Notes: generated by a model from the letters alone, not told the origin. A stretch of 64,000 nt of DNA from Tridacna crocea (GCA_943736015.1 OX031064.1:35577361-35641360); one strand, 5' to 3'; positions 19,295 to 33,040 are shown, counted from the first letter of the stretch. Numbers and translations are program-made.

Positions 19295-19639
19295 TAAAGG
19301 GTTCGACTTTTGCTTCAATGAAATTAAGTACTTTGTAGTTAACATATTTACGCTCTGCAATAAATATGAGTCAATGCAATTGAGAGTGAAAAATGTTGCT
19401 CCAAAAAATAGGCCAAGGCGGACGGCATATTTACATGAATTTACAAAATTCAAAGTAATAAAATAACGTGCGATGAATATGCAATCACCGGATACGACAG
19501 GCAGGTAGATGATAAATTCTGTCAAATTAACTCTAACATTATGCAATTGCTTTTGTAGGTAGCACCTAGGAGGTCGAACAAAGAGATTGAGGCTGAAACC
19601 TGATAAAATTTCAAGCGTAATAAGTGCAAAACTATGTGA

Positions 19640-20210
19640 GGTATCAGATCAGCAAACCCATGTGGAATTGTCTGATCTGTAAAACTATATGGATTTTTGC
19701 GATCGGCGAAACCAAGAAGATTTTTCAGATTAGGAAATCGATGTGATTTTTTCAGACCATTATAACCATGGATTAAACCAATGTCAGCAAATCAATACAG
19801 ATTCTGCTGATCAACAGAACATAAGGATATTTTTCAATGAGCATAATAATACGGGTTTTCCAGATCAGCACAACCATGTCGATTTTATTGATCAGCAAAA
19901 TTATGTGAGTTTTTCAGGCCCGAAAACGAAAACGGGAATTTTTCAGATCGTACCACGTATGGAAATTTTGTTGCGGTCAACAAAACAATAAACATTGTTA
20001 TGATTGGTAAAACCATGTGGAGTTTTCAGATCTCCAAAAAAGGAAAAAAAGCATTGGAGTTTTTCGGACCAGCAAAACCATGCAAATCTTTTTGATCGGC
20101 AAAACCAGTGATATTTTTTGGTGGATCAATAGAACCATGGTGACTTTGCTGATCAGTAAAATCATATGACTTTTTTCAGGTCAACAAAAACATGGGGCTT
20201 CTTTAAACTA
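19640..20210. repeat. Degenerate ~40-bp minisatellite (GATCAGCAAAACCATGTGGA)
   Basis: Units such as TTTTTCAGATCAGCAAAACC followed by ATGTGGA recur about a dozen times with drift (for example near 19645, 19860, 19900, 20010, 20075, 20150). It is an old tandem array; short open frames through it are by-products of the period. Confidence 0.7.
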
Positions 20211-20336
20211 TGATTTTGGTACATAAGAGCCTTAACGAATCTGTCATTCTCTGCAGTAGTTGCGATGACACTTCTATACCAATACCTTGAAGCTATGTGT
20301 TTAAGTAGTGCTAACAAAACTTGTCTGACGGGAACT

Positions 20337-20565
20337 TTAACACATTACCACACAATCCCTACTTTTGACGCCCCTAAGAATGATACCTTTAGAAAACATT
20401 GTGGGAAAAGGAGAAAATGCTGGTAACCATCATTTTCTCCTTTTCCCACAATGTTTTCTACCCTTCACGAAACAAATTTCAAATTTTCAGTCACTTTTGT
20501 TTTGTCGTCTGCAAATGCTTTCAATTTGGACCAGTTTAAAATTTTGTCGTTTGGTAATGAGTTAA
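20337..20565. mobile_element. TTAA-flanked hairpin MITE, copy 1
   Basis: It is flanked by TTAA on both sides, with ends CACATTACCACAC and GTTTGGTAATGAG (inverted). The centre is a long hairpin: CATTGTGGGAAAAGGAGAAA then TGCTGGTAACC, followed by the inverse arm. There is no coding sequence. TTAA flanks and CCYWTTACC-like ends suggest mobilisation by a piggyBac-type transposase. Confidence 0.8.
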
Positions 20566-20749
20566 AACACTTGAGTACGCAACGGATAACTTTGACGAAA
20601 TAATTGCCATATGGCATTCGTTTGTGTGAGGCTTAATAACATCCGTGTGTAATATAATGTGTGGCATATCAAAACAGGCAAAAAACATAGACATTCCAGG
20701 TTTAAATAATTCATCAGAAAAATCAACATGCCAAGTTTAACTCATTCCC

Positions 20750-20965
20750 TAACCCTTTACCACACAATGACGACTTTCGACCTCCCTGAGGTAGAAGCCT
20801 TTTGAAAACATTGTGGGAAAGGGGGAAATGCTGGTTCTCCTTTTCCCACAATGTTTTCTCCCCTTTCCCTATCAAATTTCGATTTTTTTTAGTCATATTA
20901 ATTTTGTCGTTTGCAATTGCTTTCAACTTGGACCACTTCATAAATTTGTCGTTTGGTAAAGAGTG
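20750..20965. mobile_element. TTAA hairpin MITE, copy 2 (diverged)
   Basis: The left end is TAACCCTTTACCACACAATG and the right end GTTTGGTAAAGAG. The central stem is shortened on one side (GGGAAAGGGGGAAATGCTGG). Same family as the copy at 20337. Confidence 0.7.
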
Positions 20966-21437
20966 TAAAATAATCGTTGAGTCGTTTAATCACTTTTGAA
21001 CTTTAACAAATTCTAACGTGCGGCAATCTGATTTGGGTCAATGAAAATAGTTATAAGGTCTTCATCAAACAGCTATGAGGTAATTTACTTTCAGTTTACA
21101 TTTGGGGTGATATATTGCATTAACAAGCGTAAAGGACGTGCGTAAAACGTATACTTTTTATGATCATTTTGTGGTTATTGATGAACACATGCTACGATTT
21201 GTCGAATTTAATGTATGATCAGTTCCCTATCGCCCACACAATATTCGCCTTTTTCGGTTAAAGAATTCTGAATAAAGTATCTTAAACTTTGCACATTCCA
21301 TGCTGGTTTTAGAATATAGATGGATACCTGGACTCGAGAGAGGCCACATCCCGCCCTTTCATCAATTCACAGATCCTACTTATAGCCGAATTACAGAACT
21401 ACTTTTTCGAGAGTACCGGAAGTGGTTTGGCAAAGAG

Positions 21438-21666
21438 TTATCCCTTTACTCCATAGATACTCATTTCTACGCATTGCTTGTAAGAGCCTTTGGAAAACAT
21501 TGTGGCAAAAGGTGAAATTGCTCGTGACGAGCAATTTCACCTTTTGCCACAATGTTTTCTACACTACCAAAAGGTGTCATATACACATAAGGAAAGGCTT
21601 CATCCTTGCTGTTATTTAGGGTCAATTGCAGATACCATAGAAATGCCTTATGGGGTAAAGGGTTAA
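21438..21666. mobile_element. TTAA hairpin MITE, GCAAAAGGTGAAATTGC subfamily
   Basis: Ends CCCTTTACTCCATAG and GGGGTAAAGGG, with TTAT on the left and TTAA on the right. The central stem is CATTGTGGCAAAAGGTGAAA then TTGCTCGTGACGAGC, then its inverse. The stem differs from the common family but the termini are alike, so it is a sister subfamily. The second copy is at 45674-45902. Confidence 0.8.
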
Positions 21667-22494
21667 ATGAATTTGCAGCAGATATCTAAAAAGGAATTTT
21701 TACTATTTAATTTACCGATATAAATCTAATTTTGATACACAAACAGTACTAGTGAAATCAATGCTTCCTTATGAGTTAAAGTTCCTGGTGAAAAAAAAAA
21801 AATGATTTCAAAGGCAGTTAAATGCTGGACGAAATTAACATGTCCATGTTGTGCTTCTGTCATCTGTAAGGAATTCTCACCTTTTTTGGGCTAGATAGAA
21901 AGACTGACATGTGTAAATCACTATTTTACCTCACCTTCAAAGTACTAGACCTTGCTAAAGTTGCCTTTCTCAAGGGTGACAACCAACGTCATAGCAGAGG
22001 TGTCGGAATAGCCGCCATTTTGTGCGCTCGTGCAAATTAATTAGTTTAAAAAGATATATGTATCTAAAATTTACTAAGAATACCTGCTTCATCTGGTGAC
22101 GGTATTTGAATATATCTGTCCAATTCGTGAAATCAAAATGCCATGAAACAAAGTTGTAGCTCTAAACATTTCAACATATTTATTCTTAACAGTATTGTAT
22201 ACGACAATTCATCGAAAATTGTGCGGAGGTAATTGCAAAATCAACGAAACTAATGAACAAAATATTAATGTTTACTAACGAAGAAAGTTGTCAGGTGCCA
22301 AATGCACTGCTTTGTTTGGACAGGTCTTCAATAACAATAATGTACAAGCTGAAAAACTTACCTTTAAAAACGAAAATGGCGGATTTAAAATGTCTCCGAT
22401 GACGTATACTATGCCGTAGGTTGTTACCCCTATTTCTAGTAAAGATGAAGATCAGCCTTTTCCATATAGCGTAGCTCAAGATCATTTTGTAAGG

Positions 22495-22555
22495 AACATG
22501 CAGTCTGATCTTTGATCTACATTGTTAGCTACTTTGTTGCATATTCTGGTCCAGT
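22495..22555. repeat. GATCAGACTGCA hairpin repeat, half copy
   Basis: AACATGCAGTCTGATCTTTG then ATCTACATTG is one arm of the short hairpin family; the other arm (CAAGATCATTTTG) is degraded. Confidence 0.5.
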
Positions 22556-22906
22556 ATGTGCAAACGGATCTAATATCTGCTCTGTCTGTCATTTTATGAA
22601 ATATTCTTGGAAAAAGAATCTCATTGTACATTCATTCGGTTTTCTCGACTGACGAAAAATTACTATTTTCAGTCATGCAGCGATTCTAAGGGTTAAATGG
22701 AATTCGCATTAATAGAGCTCTTCAGTAGCTTTTCGAACAGCATAGGTCAAGATCAGAATGCAAAAAACGTGCTGTCGGATTTTGAATCTGCACTGTTTAT
22801 CTGTCATTTGTATTATGACCAAATCACACCCGATTTGCAGGGTATCAAAAATGCCTTTTCTAAAACGATCTGAAAAAAATGTCAAATCCTGTATCAATTG
22901 GACAAA

Positions 22907-23133
22907 TTAACTCATTACCAAACGACAATTTTTAGGCTTGTCCAAATAAAAGCATTTGCAGACGACAAAATAAAAGTGACTATAAAATTTGAAATTTGTT
23001 TTGTAAAGGGTAGAAAACATTGTGGGAAAAGGAGAAAATGCTGGTTACCAGCATTTTCTCCTTTTCCCACAATGTTTTCTAAAGGCTTCTTTCTCAGGGG
23101 CGTCAAAAGTATGGATTGTGGGGTAATGGGTTC
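22907..23133. mobile_element. TTAA hairpin MITE, copy
   Basis: Left TTAA, then CTCATTACCAAACGAC. The centre is a near-perfect stem of about 30 bases per arm, with GTTACC at the loop. The right end is GGGGTAATGGG followed by TTCA, a one-base change of the target duplication. Confidence 0.8.
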
Positions 23134-23934
23134 AAGGATAAAACCTTTAGCAAGCAATGACGTGCTATAATACCACTGACTGAAAGAGAAAACCTTGAAA
23201 AACATTGTGGCGAAAATGACAGATTGCTGGTGACCAACGACAATGTTTTCTACTCATACAAAGATAACTTTCACCCACTTTCACCCATAGAATTAAGTCT
23301 TACAAGTCGTTTGTTGAAGCTCAACTCTTACAGCGTCAAATAGATGGATCAATTCGACCTGTTTTGAAGGCTAAAAGTACAATGCTATTAGTCTCGGAGC
23401 GATTTCCATCTTGCGGGCTTGACTGCACAAGCGAATGGCATAGATACGAGATCAAACTGTACCTTATGTGCATTTTGATCTTGATCTTTGCCATACGCAA
23501 AAAGATTTCCGCACAAGGTTAAGATTTCGCCTCTGGCGCCGAAAGGGCAACACATGCACTAGGTCTGCATGGCTGGGTTTTCTCGTTTTATAAAGGGTTT
23601 ACAATGACAAGGCATTGGATCTAATAAATCCACCATTTACGAAATAACGATGCTATCAGTTTGATAATTTTATTGCGACAATTGTCGCTTTCTAATTAAA
23701 ATACGAGCTCCCCTTCACTCCTTTCTTCTTTTATAGTCATACAGAGGAATGAAAAATTAAACACCTCCCAACATTCCAAGTTAAGACTTTTCACTCTTAG
23801 AAGGTTTTGTTTTGGAGGAAGGGATGTGTAAACTGAGAACAAACTGTACCAGAATGTGGACTCTGTTCATAAAATCACGGTTGCAGAAATTTTTGAGGGA
23901 TGGTTTGTTATTTTTACGTTAGGTACCGCTTATT

Positions 23935-24136
23935 TATTACCCTTTACCACCAAACCACGATAGTTTTTGTTTTTTTCTCAGTTCAAAGTATTTCTAGACG
24001 ACAAATTAAATATTACTCAAAGGCTATAAATTGTCTTCCAAAAAAGGAGAAAAAGGGACAATACTGATTACAAGTATTTGCCATTTTATCAACACTGCTT
24101 CTAAAATCCATCGGGGGGTTGTGTGGTAAAGGGTTA
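23935..24136. mobile_element. TTAA hairpin MITE, old copy
   Basis: The ends ATTACCCTTTACCACCAAAC and TGTGTGGTAAAGGGTTAA are still clear, while the central hairpin is eroded (GGAGAAAAAGGGACAATACT). Older than the other copies. Confidence 0.6.
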
Positions 24137-24139
24137 AGC

Positions 24140-27100
24140 ATTTTACTGTATAGTTTGTTTTAAAGCATCATTTAGGCGCCTTTTGTAACATAAATTAGGC
24201 ATGATCCTAAAGAAAAAGACCTTGCGACTGTCATTTTTATCGTTGGATTAAATGAACTGTATACAAGATGACATGCCTTCCATTGAAACCCACCAGGATG
24301 CTGATGTACAGAATAGATCTACTCGCATGTTTTTATTTTTCATTGTCTTAATTTCGTTCTCAGACGGTGTGTGAAGATCATAGTGCATTACACCTTATAA
24401 AAAGAATTACCGTCAATGAAACAGCAACATAAATCATATTGAAAGAAAAAAATCCACAGACAGATAAATTGTTAAAGTAGCGACCGCATAGGTTGGCACT
24501 CAGATAAATGTTAATTATACGGGCCTAGATATTGTTATTTAAGCGAGCTTCTGGGTCGCATAATAGTTTTAGCAGACAAGTAAAATAAAATTTTATTTCA
24601 AATACCAACAGGTTCATCTCTGATTATTTTTGTAACAGAACAAAATGCGCTAGTTGTAGGTCATAATATTCACAACTATTCATCCACGTGTTGAATTTTA
24701 CATGGACGAAAATTGATTTTTTTTCTGTAAAGGGATATGAAATAACGTCACATATGACGTCACAATCGTCTGTTGGATAAAAAAAAAAAAAAATCGATAT
24801 GGATGTTTTACACGGAAAGCAAGAGCAGTTCCGTGATCCAAATTCCGGAGTAAACTGGACTCTGATTTTTTTTTTTTATTTATGCCAATCTAGAGAAAAA
24901 AGTACGAACGAGGCTATCCCGAGTTAGTGACTTTCTTGTATTGATGAGTTGAAATGAAATTTATATCAAATTTTATTTTAAGCAAACGAATCTTGGATTT
25001 TTTTTGATCACGTAACTTTATCGCACGGATCACACGAGTACTGACAAGATTTTTGTGTTAAGACCTTCATGTAGTCATGAATGAAACCGATTCACTGCTT
25101 TCATATATGGCATCACAAAATCCTATCTCAAATACGTACATGTATACGGTAAGAAAATTCGAAAAGGACGTAATACACCGAAAAAAAGAGTGGTTTTAAG
25201 ATTTAACGAGAGCAACGAAAGTAGCGGGTGTCAATGTTTACTGTAGTTACTTGATTTTTAGTGAAAATTCCAAGTGTTATCTTTAGTATTAACATAGATA
25301 TTACGAAATGTTTAAGTTTTTGCACACCGCAGACGAGGTTGGTACCGACGATGATGACGCCGGACTTCCCAGCTTGGACAATATCTAGACGTTTTCTAAA
25401 AAATAAACAGCCGAGCTAAAAACCGTCTAGTGTTGATGGCAATTTGAGTAATTAGTAGGATTTTCTTAAAGGCTATTCCGTTAAGGAATTTAATATAATC
25501 AGATGATTCATCCCTTTGGTTTCAATTCGGTGCAAATTAAAGAAAAATGCATTTTAGAAATAGGTGTGTGATGAGAAATACTGCGTAGGAGGAGTATGCA
25601 GCGGTAGGAATGCAGAAACAACACGTATACGGAAATAATGATAATAGTTCCTGAACCTTATACTAAAACGACCTAGAAGAGCAAGTTTTCTTACAACAAT
25701 GTGGAAAAACGACAACGCACTGGTAGATCTTGCTAGCTTTTCCTTTTCTTCGATATTTCTTTGTACCATATCCATTATGCTCTTTCTGTATTTGAATACC
25801 ATTGAATATGTAGTCTGCAAAACTTTCAATAATGTTGACGTTTAGGTGAGGATTTGAATTGTTATTCTGCCGTTAAATTTCTTCAGTTGTCATTATGAAG
25901 TCAACAATATAGATCAAGAGCCTAATGCCTTGTTTTAGGACATTGCATATCAAAATACGACTACACTGAACATATTAAAGCAAAGTAACCTTAAAACTGC
26001 AATGCGTTGGTCGTCTTTTGTCTTATTGAGAAAGTATCTATCATTGGTTTAAGCACTTAAAGCGTTGACAATAGTAACTGATATATCACGTCAACTGGCA
26101 TTATAGGCATATTTAGGCATTTTGAAAAAAAAAAATCCCGCACCGTTAAAAGGACAAACTGTGTTTTCAAATTAAAAAATAACATATTTAAAAGTGTTTC
26201 ATACCGTGTGATGCATTTGAATTTTTGAATTTTAACTCATAGAATTTACACGCATAATAATGTCATGCAATTGGCTTTTATACCATAAGTTTTGCACTAA
26301 AATTGTGGAAAAATGCAGCGATATTTGTTTGAAGTTCTATCGCACATTATAAAACAGTTTGTATGATTCTGTTCTGTTATGTTTATTTTTTTCGTTCAGG
26401 ATAAAATGGTCAAAGGAAAGAAAAGAACCTTTTATTATTTATAAATTTATCCTGCTATTTCTTCACTTATACTACCATTATTCTCTCATTACAAAGCTAT
26501 TATGTTATTAGGATCTACGTTTAGCGAATCCGATAACTTTGAACTGCATTTCTTTCACAGGACAAAAGGCTTACTTAAGCCGGTTACGGCGCTCCAGTGC
26601 TGTAAAAGATATACATAAGCTTTCTTTAGCTTGAGGTTAACCAACAAAAATCAACGTTTAATTACAAAAAGGTTTGCATTTTACCGCAGGAAAAAAAACG
26701 TATTCTCTATCTTTTATTTTTCAAAATTAACCAAATGTTAAAGCCTGTATTCATCTACCATTCTTATTTTCATTTTGTGTCAAATTCGTTACCCAAAAAG
26801 TAACACGACGTTACATTGCTTATACCATTTGATTTAGCCAATCAGAAGTTGTCTTACCTTCAAATTTAGAAAATTCATGAGAATAAGACAATAAGACAAT
26901 AACTGTTTGAAAAATGGGAATACGGAATTAGATTTCTCCCTAAAACAACATAAGAAAGTAACTGCTTTTACTTCATCTTCGATTGAACATTGATGGTATA
27001 AAGTCGGTTGAAAGTATCGTGCAACCATTTTTGTTTTCTCTTCTACCTTATTAATTTCACTTTGGCAAGTTACAGGTCGAAAGTGTCAAAAAAAAAAAAC

Positions 27101-28040
27101 TTTGATTTTTGGTACATAATACATCAATGCTTTACTTGTCGTAAAATTGATGTATGTGCTGTCAGTAAATGACACTTAACAAGCTAAAATTCGAAACATT
27201 TTTTACATTTGAAATTGGCTGTACCGCCCATCCTGTATTAGCAGGTGTCTGAGTGATTTTCAACATACACGTATGATTGTGTAAGACACGTGCATGTTGA
27301 GAGCAGATACATGTTAACATTTGCTTTCTTCGAGACTACGATAAAGTGAGCTGGCAAACGCGTTGTACCGGTTAAACAATGGATAGGGACAGCCACTGCC
27401 TAATCCAAAAACGTAAACCAACAGATAACGGATTCTTTTCCTAAATGACCTTCTGCTTCCAATGCCGGGGAGGTCATTTAGAACATAATTTTGAGAGATC
27501 ATTATTTTTGTGCAAAGCACCCTAGATCACTGGAACTTTTGGGTGTAATCATACACAGACAGAAATTGAAGCGTCCAAAATTAGAATGATTTTGCTTTAT
27601 TTTTGTAAGGGTAATTAAAAGTTTACGGGAATGTCACCCTGTACATCATTAGTAACAAGTTGTTTGTCCTTGAACATTATCTGTTTTTGAATGTTTATGC
27701 TTCCAAGGAAATAAGTGTGATACGTTATCATAGGGCATGATATGTAAACACGTTAATAGTAGTATTAGATGCAAACAAGTAAAATTCTAAAATAGCTGCT
27801 AAGGATTTTAAAGAGTACAATACTCGATGTTTTTATGAAACTATTAGATGAAAGCAGAGATGTCTATATAATTTAGCATTTACTTCAGTGAGCAATTCCT
27901 AAATGTCACCTGCTTTTTTGTTGCATGAACCCCTTATCAGGCGTTTATGTGATAATTTAACCATTGTATTCTGCATCAAAAATTATTCTTAAATGTGATA
28001 TCTGTTAAAAAAAGGAGTACTCTCATCAGTACTTAACCCA
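24140..28040. other. No recognisable gene or element
   Basis: AT-rich sequence with poly-A/T runs and short open frames only. An inverted pair at 27261-27298 (CAACATACACGT and ACGTGCATGTTG) is the only structure I noticed. No family resemblance seen. Confidence 0.5.
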
Positions 28041-28682
28041 GTGTCATATGATCCTGATTTTTTACCCTGTTCAAGACAGCTTTCGAAAACATTGTTTGTA
28101 AAGGAGAAAATACTGATGATCACCATTTTCTCATTTTCCTAGAATGTTTTCGATTATTTTAAAGACCTCATTTGAGCCATGTTTATCTTGTGTCTGCCAA
28201 TGTTTTTGATTTGGGCGAGTGTAAAGCGTTGTCGTCTGGTACATAATTACTGTAGCTTTTGTAGCTCTTTTCGAATGAAAAGACTGAAATGACAAAGCGT
28301 CTTTCAACCAAGAAAACTACTTGGACTGATATTTGTCATTTAGCGTTGAAAAAAAGTATTTCTATCAAAAGATACATCACAGTGTCGCTTGTTTAAAAGC
28401 AGCCACAGTCTACTTTTATTGCCAGTTGCCCAATGAACGATAAAAATATGCGAAACAGTGCCGACTTTACAGTCTAAATGATCTTTCCTATCGATGCGCC
28501 ATAAAGCATTCTCTATTCCTTCGTTTCAGCAAAGACGTCGAGTAAAATATTTCTTAGGTTAGCTCCTTTACTAGTACTGCCAAAATACTTCAAGTTAATT
28601 GAAAATTCTCGAAAACCATCTGTATTCGTCGGTTATAAGTGAATACAAAGGATACAAGTCAAAAGCATATATTTGAATAAAC

Positions 28683-28939
28683 CTGGTTCCAGAGGTTCAT
28701 GTATGGGTATAGTGTCACACCAGTTCCCCTTGGGTACATTGAAAAAGAATGGAACTCCTAACCTTGGCCTTCCGCTACCTGTTCGCAGGCATTTGTTTAT
28801 TTCTCTGAAATGGGTCATCAGTGGCTTCTGAGACAGTGGCATTATGAGCACAGAACCGTTTTGCTTTTCCTCCTTAAATGTTACTAATTTGGAAAAATCT
28901 TTGTAAACACGGACCTTCACTGGCCTTAGACCATGGTTT
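28683..28939 (-). CDS. Possible orphan exon, unknown protein
   Basis: An open frame on the minus strand reads RNHGLRPVKVRVYKDFSKLV and goes on through GSGRPRLGVPFFFNVPKGNW to CDTIPIHEPLEPG. The mix of residues looks like a folded protein, unlike the low-complexity frames nearby. A TATAG acceptor at 28940-28941 and an AG/GTTTAT donor at 28683-28682 are possible but weak. No partner exon was found. I do not recognise the family. It could be an exon of a neighbouring gene, a retrocopy fragment or chance. Confidence 0.35.
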
Positions 28940-29588
28940 CTATAGACATAGATACCAAACAGACCCCATTATATGGTTAGATCGCACTCACTTTATCAAG
29001 AAGTCACAAACCAACAACATGAAGTATTAAGAAGCGTTAACATTTTCTAACGAAACAGTTTTGTAGAGGTGTTTGCAGTCAAATTGTCAAGTGGGACTTC
29101 TTTTGCCTACTACGGACCAGGAGCAAGTAACCGAGTGATGTCCTTGATATGCCAGATTTCATTACATAAGTTATTTATATTTGGATTTAGTAATGGCATT
29201 ATGATGGGGCTAAAATATACAGTATGTTTTACTTATACTCGCATAGACCTTAATATATGATTAGTTATCATCCCTTTATCTAGCAAAACAGCCAATGGTG
29301 AAACATCAGAATTTGGCGCTGTGATTATGTCGAAACCTTGATGGCGACAATATCATTCTGTAGTTAAATTGTTGAATGTGTATACAGTGAAGGATTTCTG
29401 TCGTAAAGCCATTAAAGATACACACAAAAACAAATCAGATCGCATATTCGCGTATTTATTGTCCTACTTCACTTTTTACACAGATATTTACATAAGTACG
29501 TCGGCCCTTTTCGGTGTTCATGTCAAATCTTAACTTTGGGTTTCTATTTTGTCGTTATTATTCCGGTCATTTTCTGTGAAAAGGTGGC

Positions 29589-29818
29589 TTAACTCATTAC
29601 CAAACGACAAAATTTTAAGCTTGTCCAAATCGAAAGCATTTGCTAGAAGACAAAATTTAAGTGACTGAAAATTTGAAATTTGTGTTGGGAAGGTTAGAAA
29701 ACTTTGTGGGAAAAGGAGAAAATGCTGGTTACCAGCATTTTCTCCTTTTCCCACAATGTTTTTTAAAGGCTTCTTTTTCAGGGGCGTCAAAAGTAGGGAT
29801 TGTGTGGTAATGGGTTAA
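29589..29818. mobile_element. TTAA hairpin MITE, well-preserved copy
   Basis: Perfect TTAA on both sides, with ends CTCATTACCAAACGAC and TTGTGTGGTAATGGG. The central hairpin is almost perfect (GGGAAAAGGAGAAAATGCTG and its inverse). At 230 bases this is close to the family consensus. Confidence 0.85.
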
Positions 29819-30239
29819 TGCATCTGCAAAAGATATCGTTCCAGGTCATCGTATGCAGCCCGGAAAGGCGGGTCTGGATCGAAATTCTTTGCTGTTGGTG
29901 AATCTTCTGTATGTCGAAGAACAATAAATTATTTTCAACACAGACAGTTTTGAAAGGAGTGGACCCCTGTTTTACTATCGGATTTAAAAAAAAAAAACAA
30001 CATTTATTTTATTCAGCAAGATATGGGTAAAGGATTTTCCTGGTTAGGGACCAAAACGAGTCTTGAGACAGATACGGTAGACATTTTAATGTGTCATGTC
30101 GGTTTTTTACATTCACCAGATGCAGGATCGATTATGTTTTATATGTCATGCCTTACCATTGATGACAGTATGATATTGCCACATGGATGGAACGACACAA
30201 TGGGGATTAAATGTAAACTATGCATCACAGTTTAAACAT

Positions 30240-31400
30240 CTCGTCGCATAAGGTCGTAAACGATGTCTGCTTGCAATAAAACAAGTATTTAACTCTTTCG
30301 ATGCCAAATGAAATAAAAATGATCTTTTTTTGACAGCTGTGATTTGAGAACTGGGGATGATGGTATATTAGTCCACAGGGACTATGGAGAAACATTTGCT
30401 ATAAGTTGGAGTCAAAATTAGGAATAAGTTGCGGTTCGTGTAGATCCAAGATAAGGCAGCACATTGTTAGCAACCTAGTCTTGAACAACGACATCGGAAA
30501 TAGCTGCTCGTGTATGTACACATGCAACAAACAGCAAAAAAGAGTTAACGCTTTCCTACTTGTTGAAATGTTATGTATATTGAAGATAACTTAAGAACAT
30601 CGCATTAGCCATGCTATTTTATTCCATTGTCTCTGTGAAAGAAACCTTGCATGCAAATGTGTCTGTTTTCTTTTTCTTTCGCATATTTTATATATATTCC
30701 CAAATGCTTGTGAGTATATCCAGTTTAAAACGGTCAAACAAATGCTATTTGAGATATGCGTTGATGCTGTATTAATGCTGACAAAAATGCCCAATGTTAG
30801 CCCAAAGACCGATTTATTTACATATAACACATTAAAAAAAGATTCGTCTGGTATGCCTAAGTTTTGCAATGCTTTGCATTTGCAAACTAAAGAATGTATT
30901 TTTTTTATGGTAGGTGAACGAATTAGCGGGAGCTTACATGTGGCTTTTTCGTTACGGATTTTGTGTAGCTCAAGTAGGTCTTCATAACCGATGCACATAA
31001 TTCTGATACAAATGGAATTTATTTAGTACTTTGGTGACTTAAACTCTAAGACCAACTCTATGAACCAAGACGTTCTGGCTCGGTCAATTATATGGTTTAT
31101 CTTGACATTTAGAATTTCGATTGAGTGTTCTTCAGGGAAAAGTTGGTTTCCTTCATACTTTCCCTGAGTTTCCTTTGTGTTAAATTTTGGATATAGACCA
31201 AAAAAGGCCAAACTTATCGTGTTGTTAGGACTACCATTTGTACGATAAAGTCAGCAATTTCACTGCTGAATATGATTCTTTGATAAATACTGAAAAGGTT
31301 TCTCATCTCAGACTGATTTTCAGACTTTTGAAAAAAAGTTTCTGTCTCACATGTTGACCTAGAGACATACAGTAAAGACCATGTTACGCCAGCAAGTGGT
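30240..31400. other. No recognisable gene; overlapping open frames of unknown value
   Basis: A minus-strand frame of 135 codons at 30591-30998 and a plus-strand frame at 30742-30987 overlap. Neither resembles a known family or has good splice signals. At most one could be real. I leave both uncalled. Confidence 0.4.
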
Positions 31401-31404
31401 ATAG

Positions 31405-31745
31405 GATTCCGTTTTACGGAACTTGGTGATAGTACAGGATATCATTACACGAACTTCGCGTATTACGAAGTTCGCTGGCGGTATCACAAAACTCGACGCG
31501 GAAACAGGATTATGTTGCACGGAACTCAATGTCATGAATAAGACTCGAAGGTGGTATTATAAAAATCGATGACTGCATCATAAAAACCGATATTGGAAAC
31601 AGGATTCCACTTCTCAAAACTATCTGGCCGGGTTATAAAACATGATGGCTGAAACAGGATTCCGTAGTACGTAAATCGATCGATCGCGGTATTGCATTAT
31701 TTGATCGCTGATGCCGGAAACAGGACTCCGTATAATTAGATAAAA
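31405..31745. repeat. Degenerate minisatellite (GGAAACAGGATTCCGT)
   Basis: GGAAACAGGATTCCGTTNTAC-like units recur near 31407, 31500, 31593, 31651 and 31712, with TCGATGGCGGTATTA-like spacers. Spacing is irregular at 60-95 bases. A small inverted pair (ACGAACTTCGCG and TACGAAGTTCGC) lies at 31449-31475. Non-coding. Confidence 0.6.
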
Positions 31746-31869
31746 TTAGGATTCTGCGATGGCAATAACAAGTGTTCGTAAAATCCCTTAATTCATGCAC
31801 TACCATTTTCTTTGCCTTGACACCTTCAACTGTATCCTGATAATCGGTAACAAAGTCGTTTTCCCCCAA

Positions 31870-33040
31870 AGCCTGACGGTTTGTGATAGATAAATTTTAT
31901 GTCATTCACTTAATTGACGTGGTGACAAGTTAAGATTGTAAATTGATTTTAAATTGATAAAAATTTTGATATAGTATTTCTAATTATTTCCCATTGGCGT
32001 AATTCTGATATACTACATATGCAGAGTCATATATCATGTTTTTTAAAATGAATTATTCATATGAAATAATTTCGATTGTTCATGTTTCAATTTTCCGATG
32101 AATGTTTAACGACGTATACGACAATTTTTTCTAGCGGACAGTTTTCTTTTAAAACCTTGCACACCCAAAGCTCTTCATATCTCTAGAAGACTACAGTAGG
32201 AAAGAAAACTGCGGGTCACCTGCCTGTTTCTGAGGAATTTGCCCTTGAAAAAGGTATGCAATTTTCAAAATTCAAATTATATTAGATTTAAAGGGCCTTT
32301 CTTTCATAGACAGTTAAACAGTAATGTTACAGGAAAAATATACATCATTTTAATATTTTATATATCTTTGCAGAAAGAATATACGACAGCCCGGTTTTAA
32401 GCATGGTAAATGTAGAAGTATACATGTTATATGTCGACCATTGAGTTAAAAAGGGAAATAATTTGACCGAATTAAGGGTTAATCTTAAATACATACTTCT
32501 AAATGGAAATGTTTTTCTTAAGATTTCTACACTTATGGTATTTATAATTCAAAAGAATAAGAAAAAATAAATTTGCACTTATCCGAGCTTATTTCGTCAG
32601 AAAACGACGTTGAAGGTTACCGTAGAAGTTACTTTTTCAGAAAGTAATAGGATAAAAGCTCAGCTGACATACTTAAGAAAATGAGAAATTGCTCAATAGG
32701 AGCGATTTCTCCTATTCGAACAATAATTTTCAAAGTAAAAACGGCTATTCTTCTGCCTTTTTAAAGTTCCTGCCTTTGTTTGCTTGTTTGGTGTGTAACA
32801 CCGTGTCAGTACCAGTTTAATCAGATCACGGGAACAGTCTGTTCAAAGATCGATTTTTTTTTTGTCTTCACTGACATTACCACTCTTTCAGCCCACTAAT
32901 AACATCACCATTGTGTGCAAAAAATCCATAGGTGCAATTTTGATTCAATATCCACGAGAAAAATATATGTGTAGTAGGATGCGCATGAACATTTGTTATA
33001 TACGTCGTTAAGCACTGAATTCGAGTATTGAAAATTGTGT
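31870..33040. other. No recognisable gene
   Basis: AT-rich sequence up to the LTR element. A small decayed hairpin (GAGAAATTGCTC and GAGCGATTTCTC) lies at 32681-32712. Nothing else seen. Confidence 0.5.

Noticed and set aside
27314..27520. Possible glycosyltransferase-like fragment (SRRSFRKRIRYLLVYVFGLG)
   Set aside because: The resemblance to an R-x-x-I-R ... F-x-L-G pattern is too short and has no supporting motifs nearby.
30591..30998. 135-codon minus-strand open frame
   Set aside because: No family resemblance, no splice signals, and an overlapping open frame on the other strand. Length alone is not enough in this sequence.
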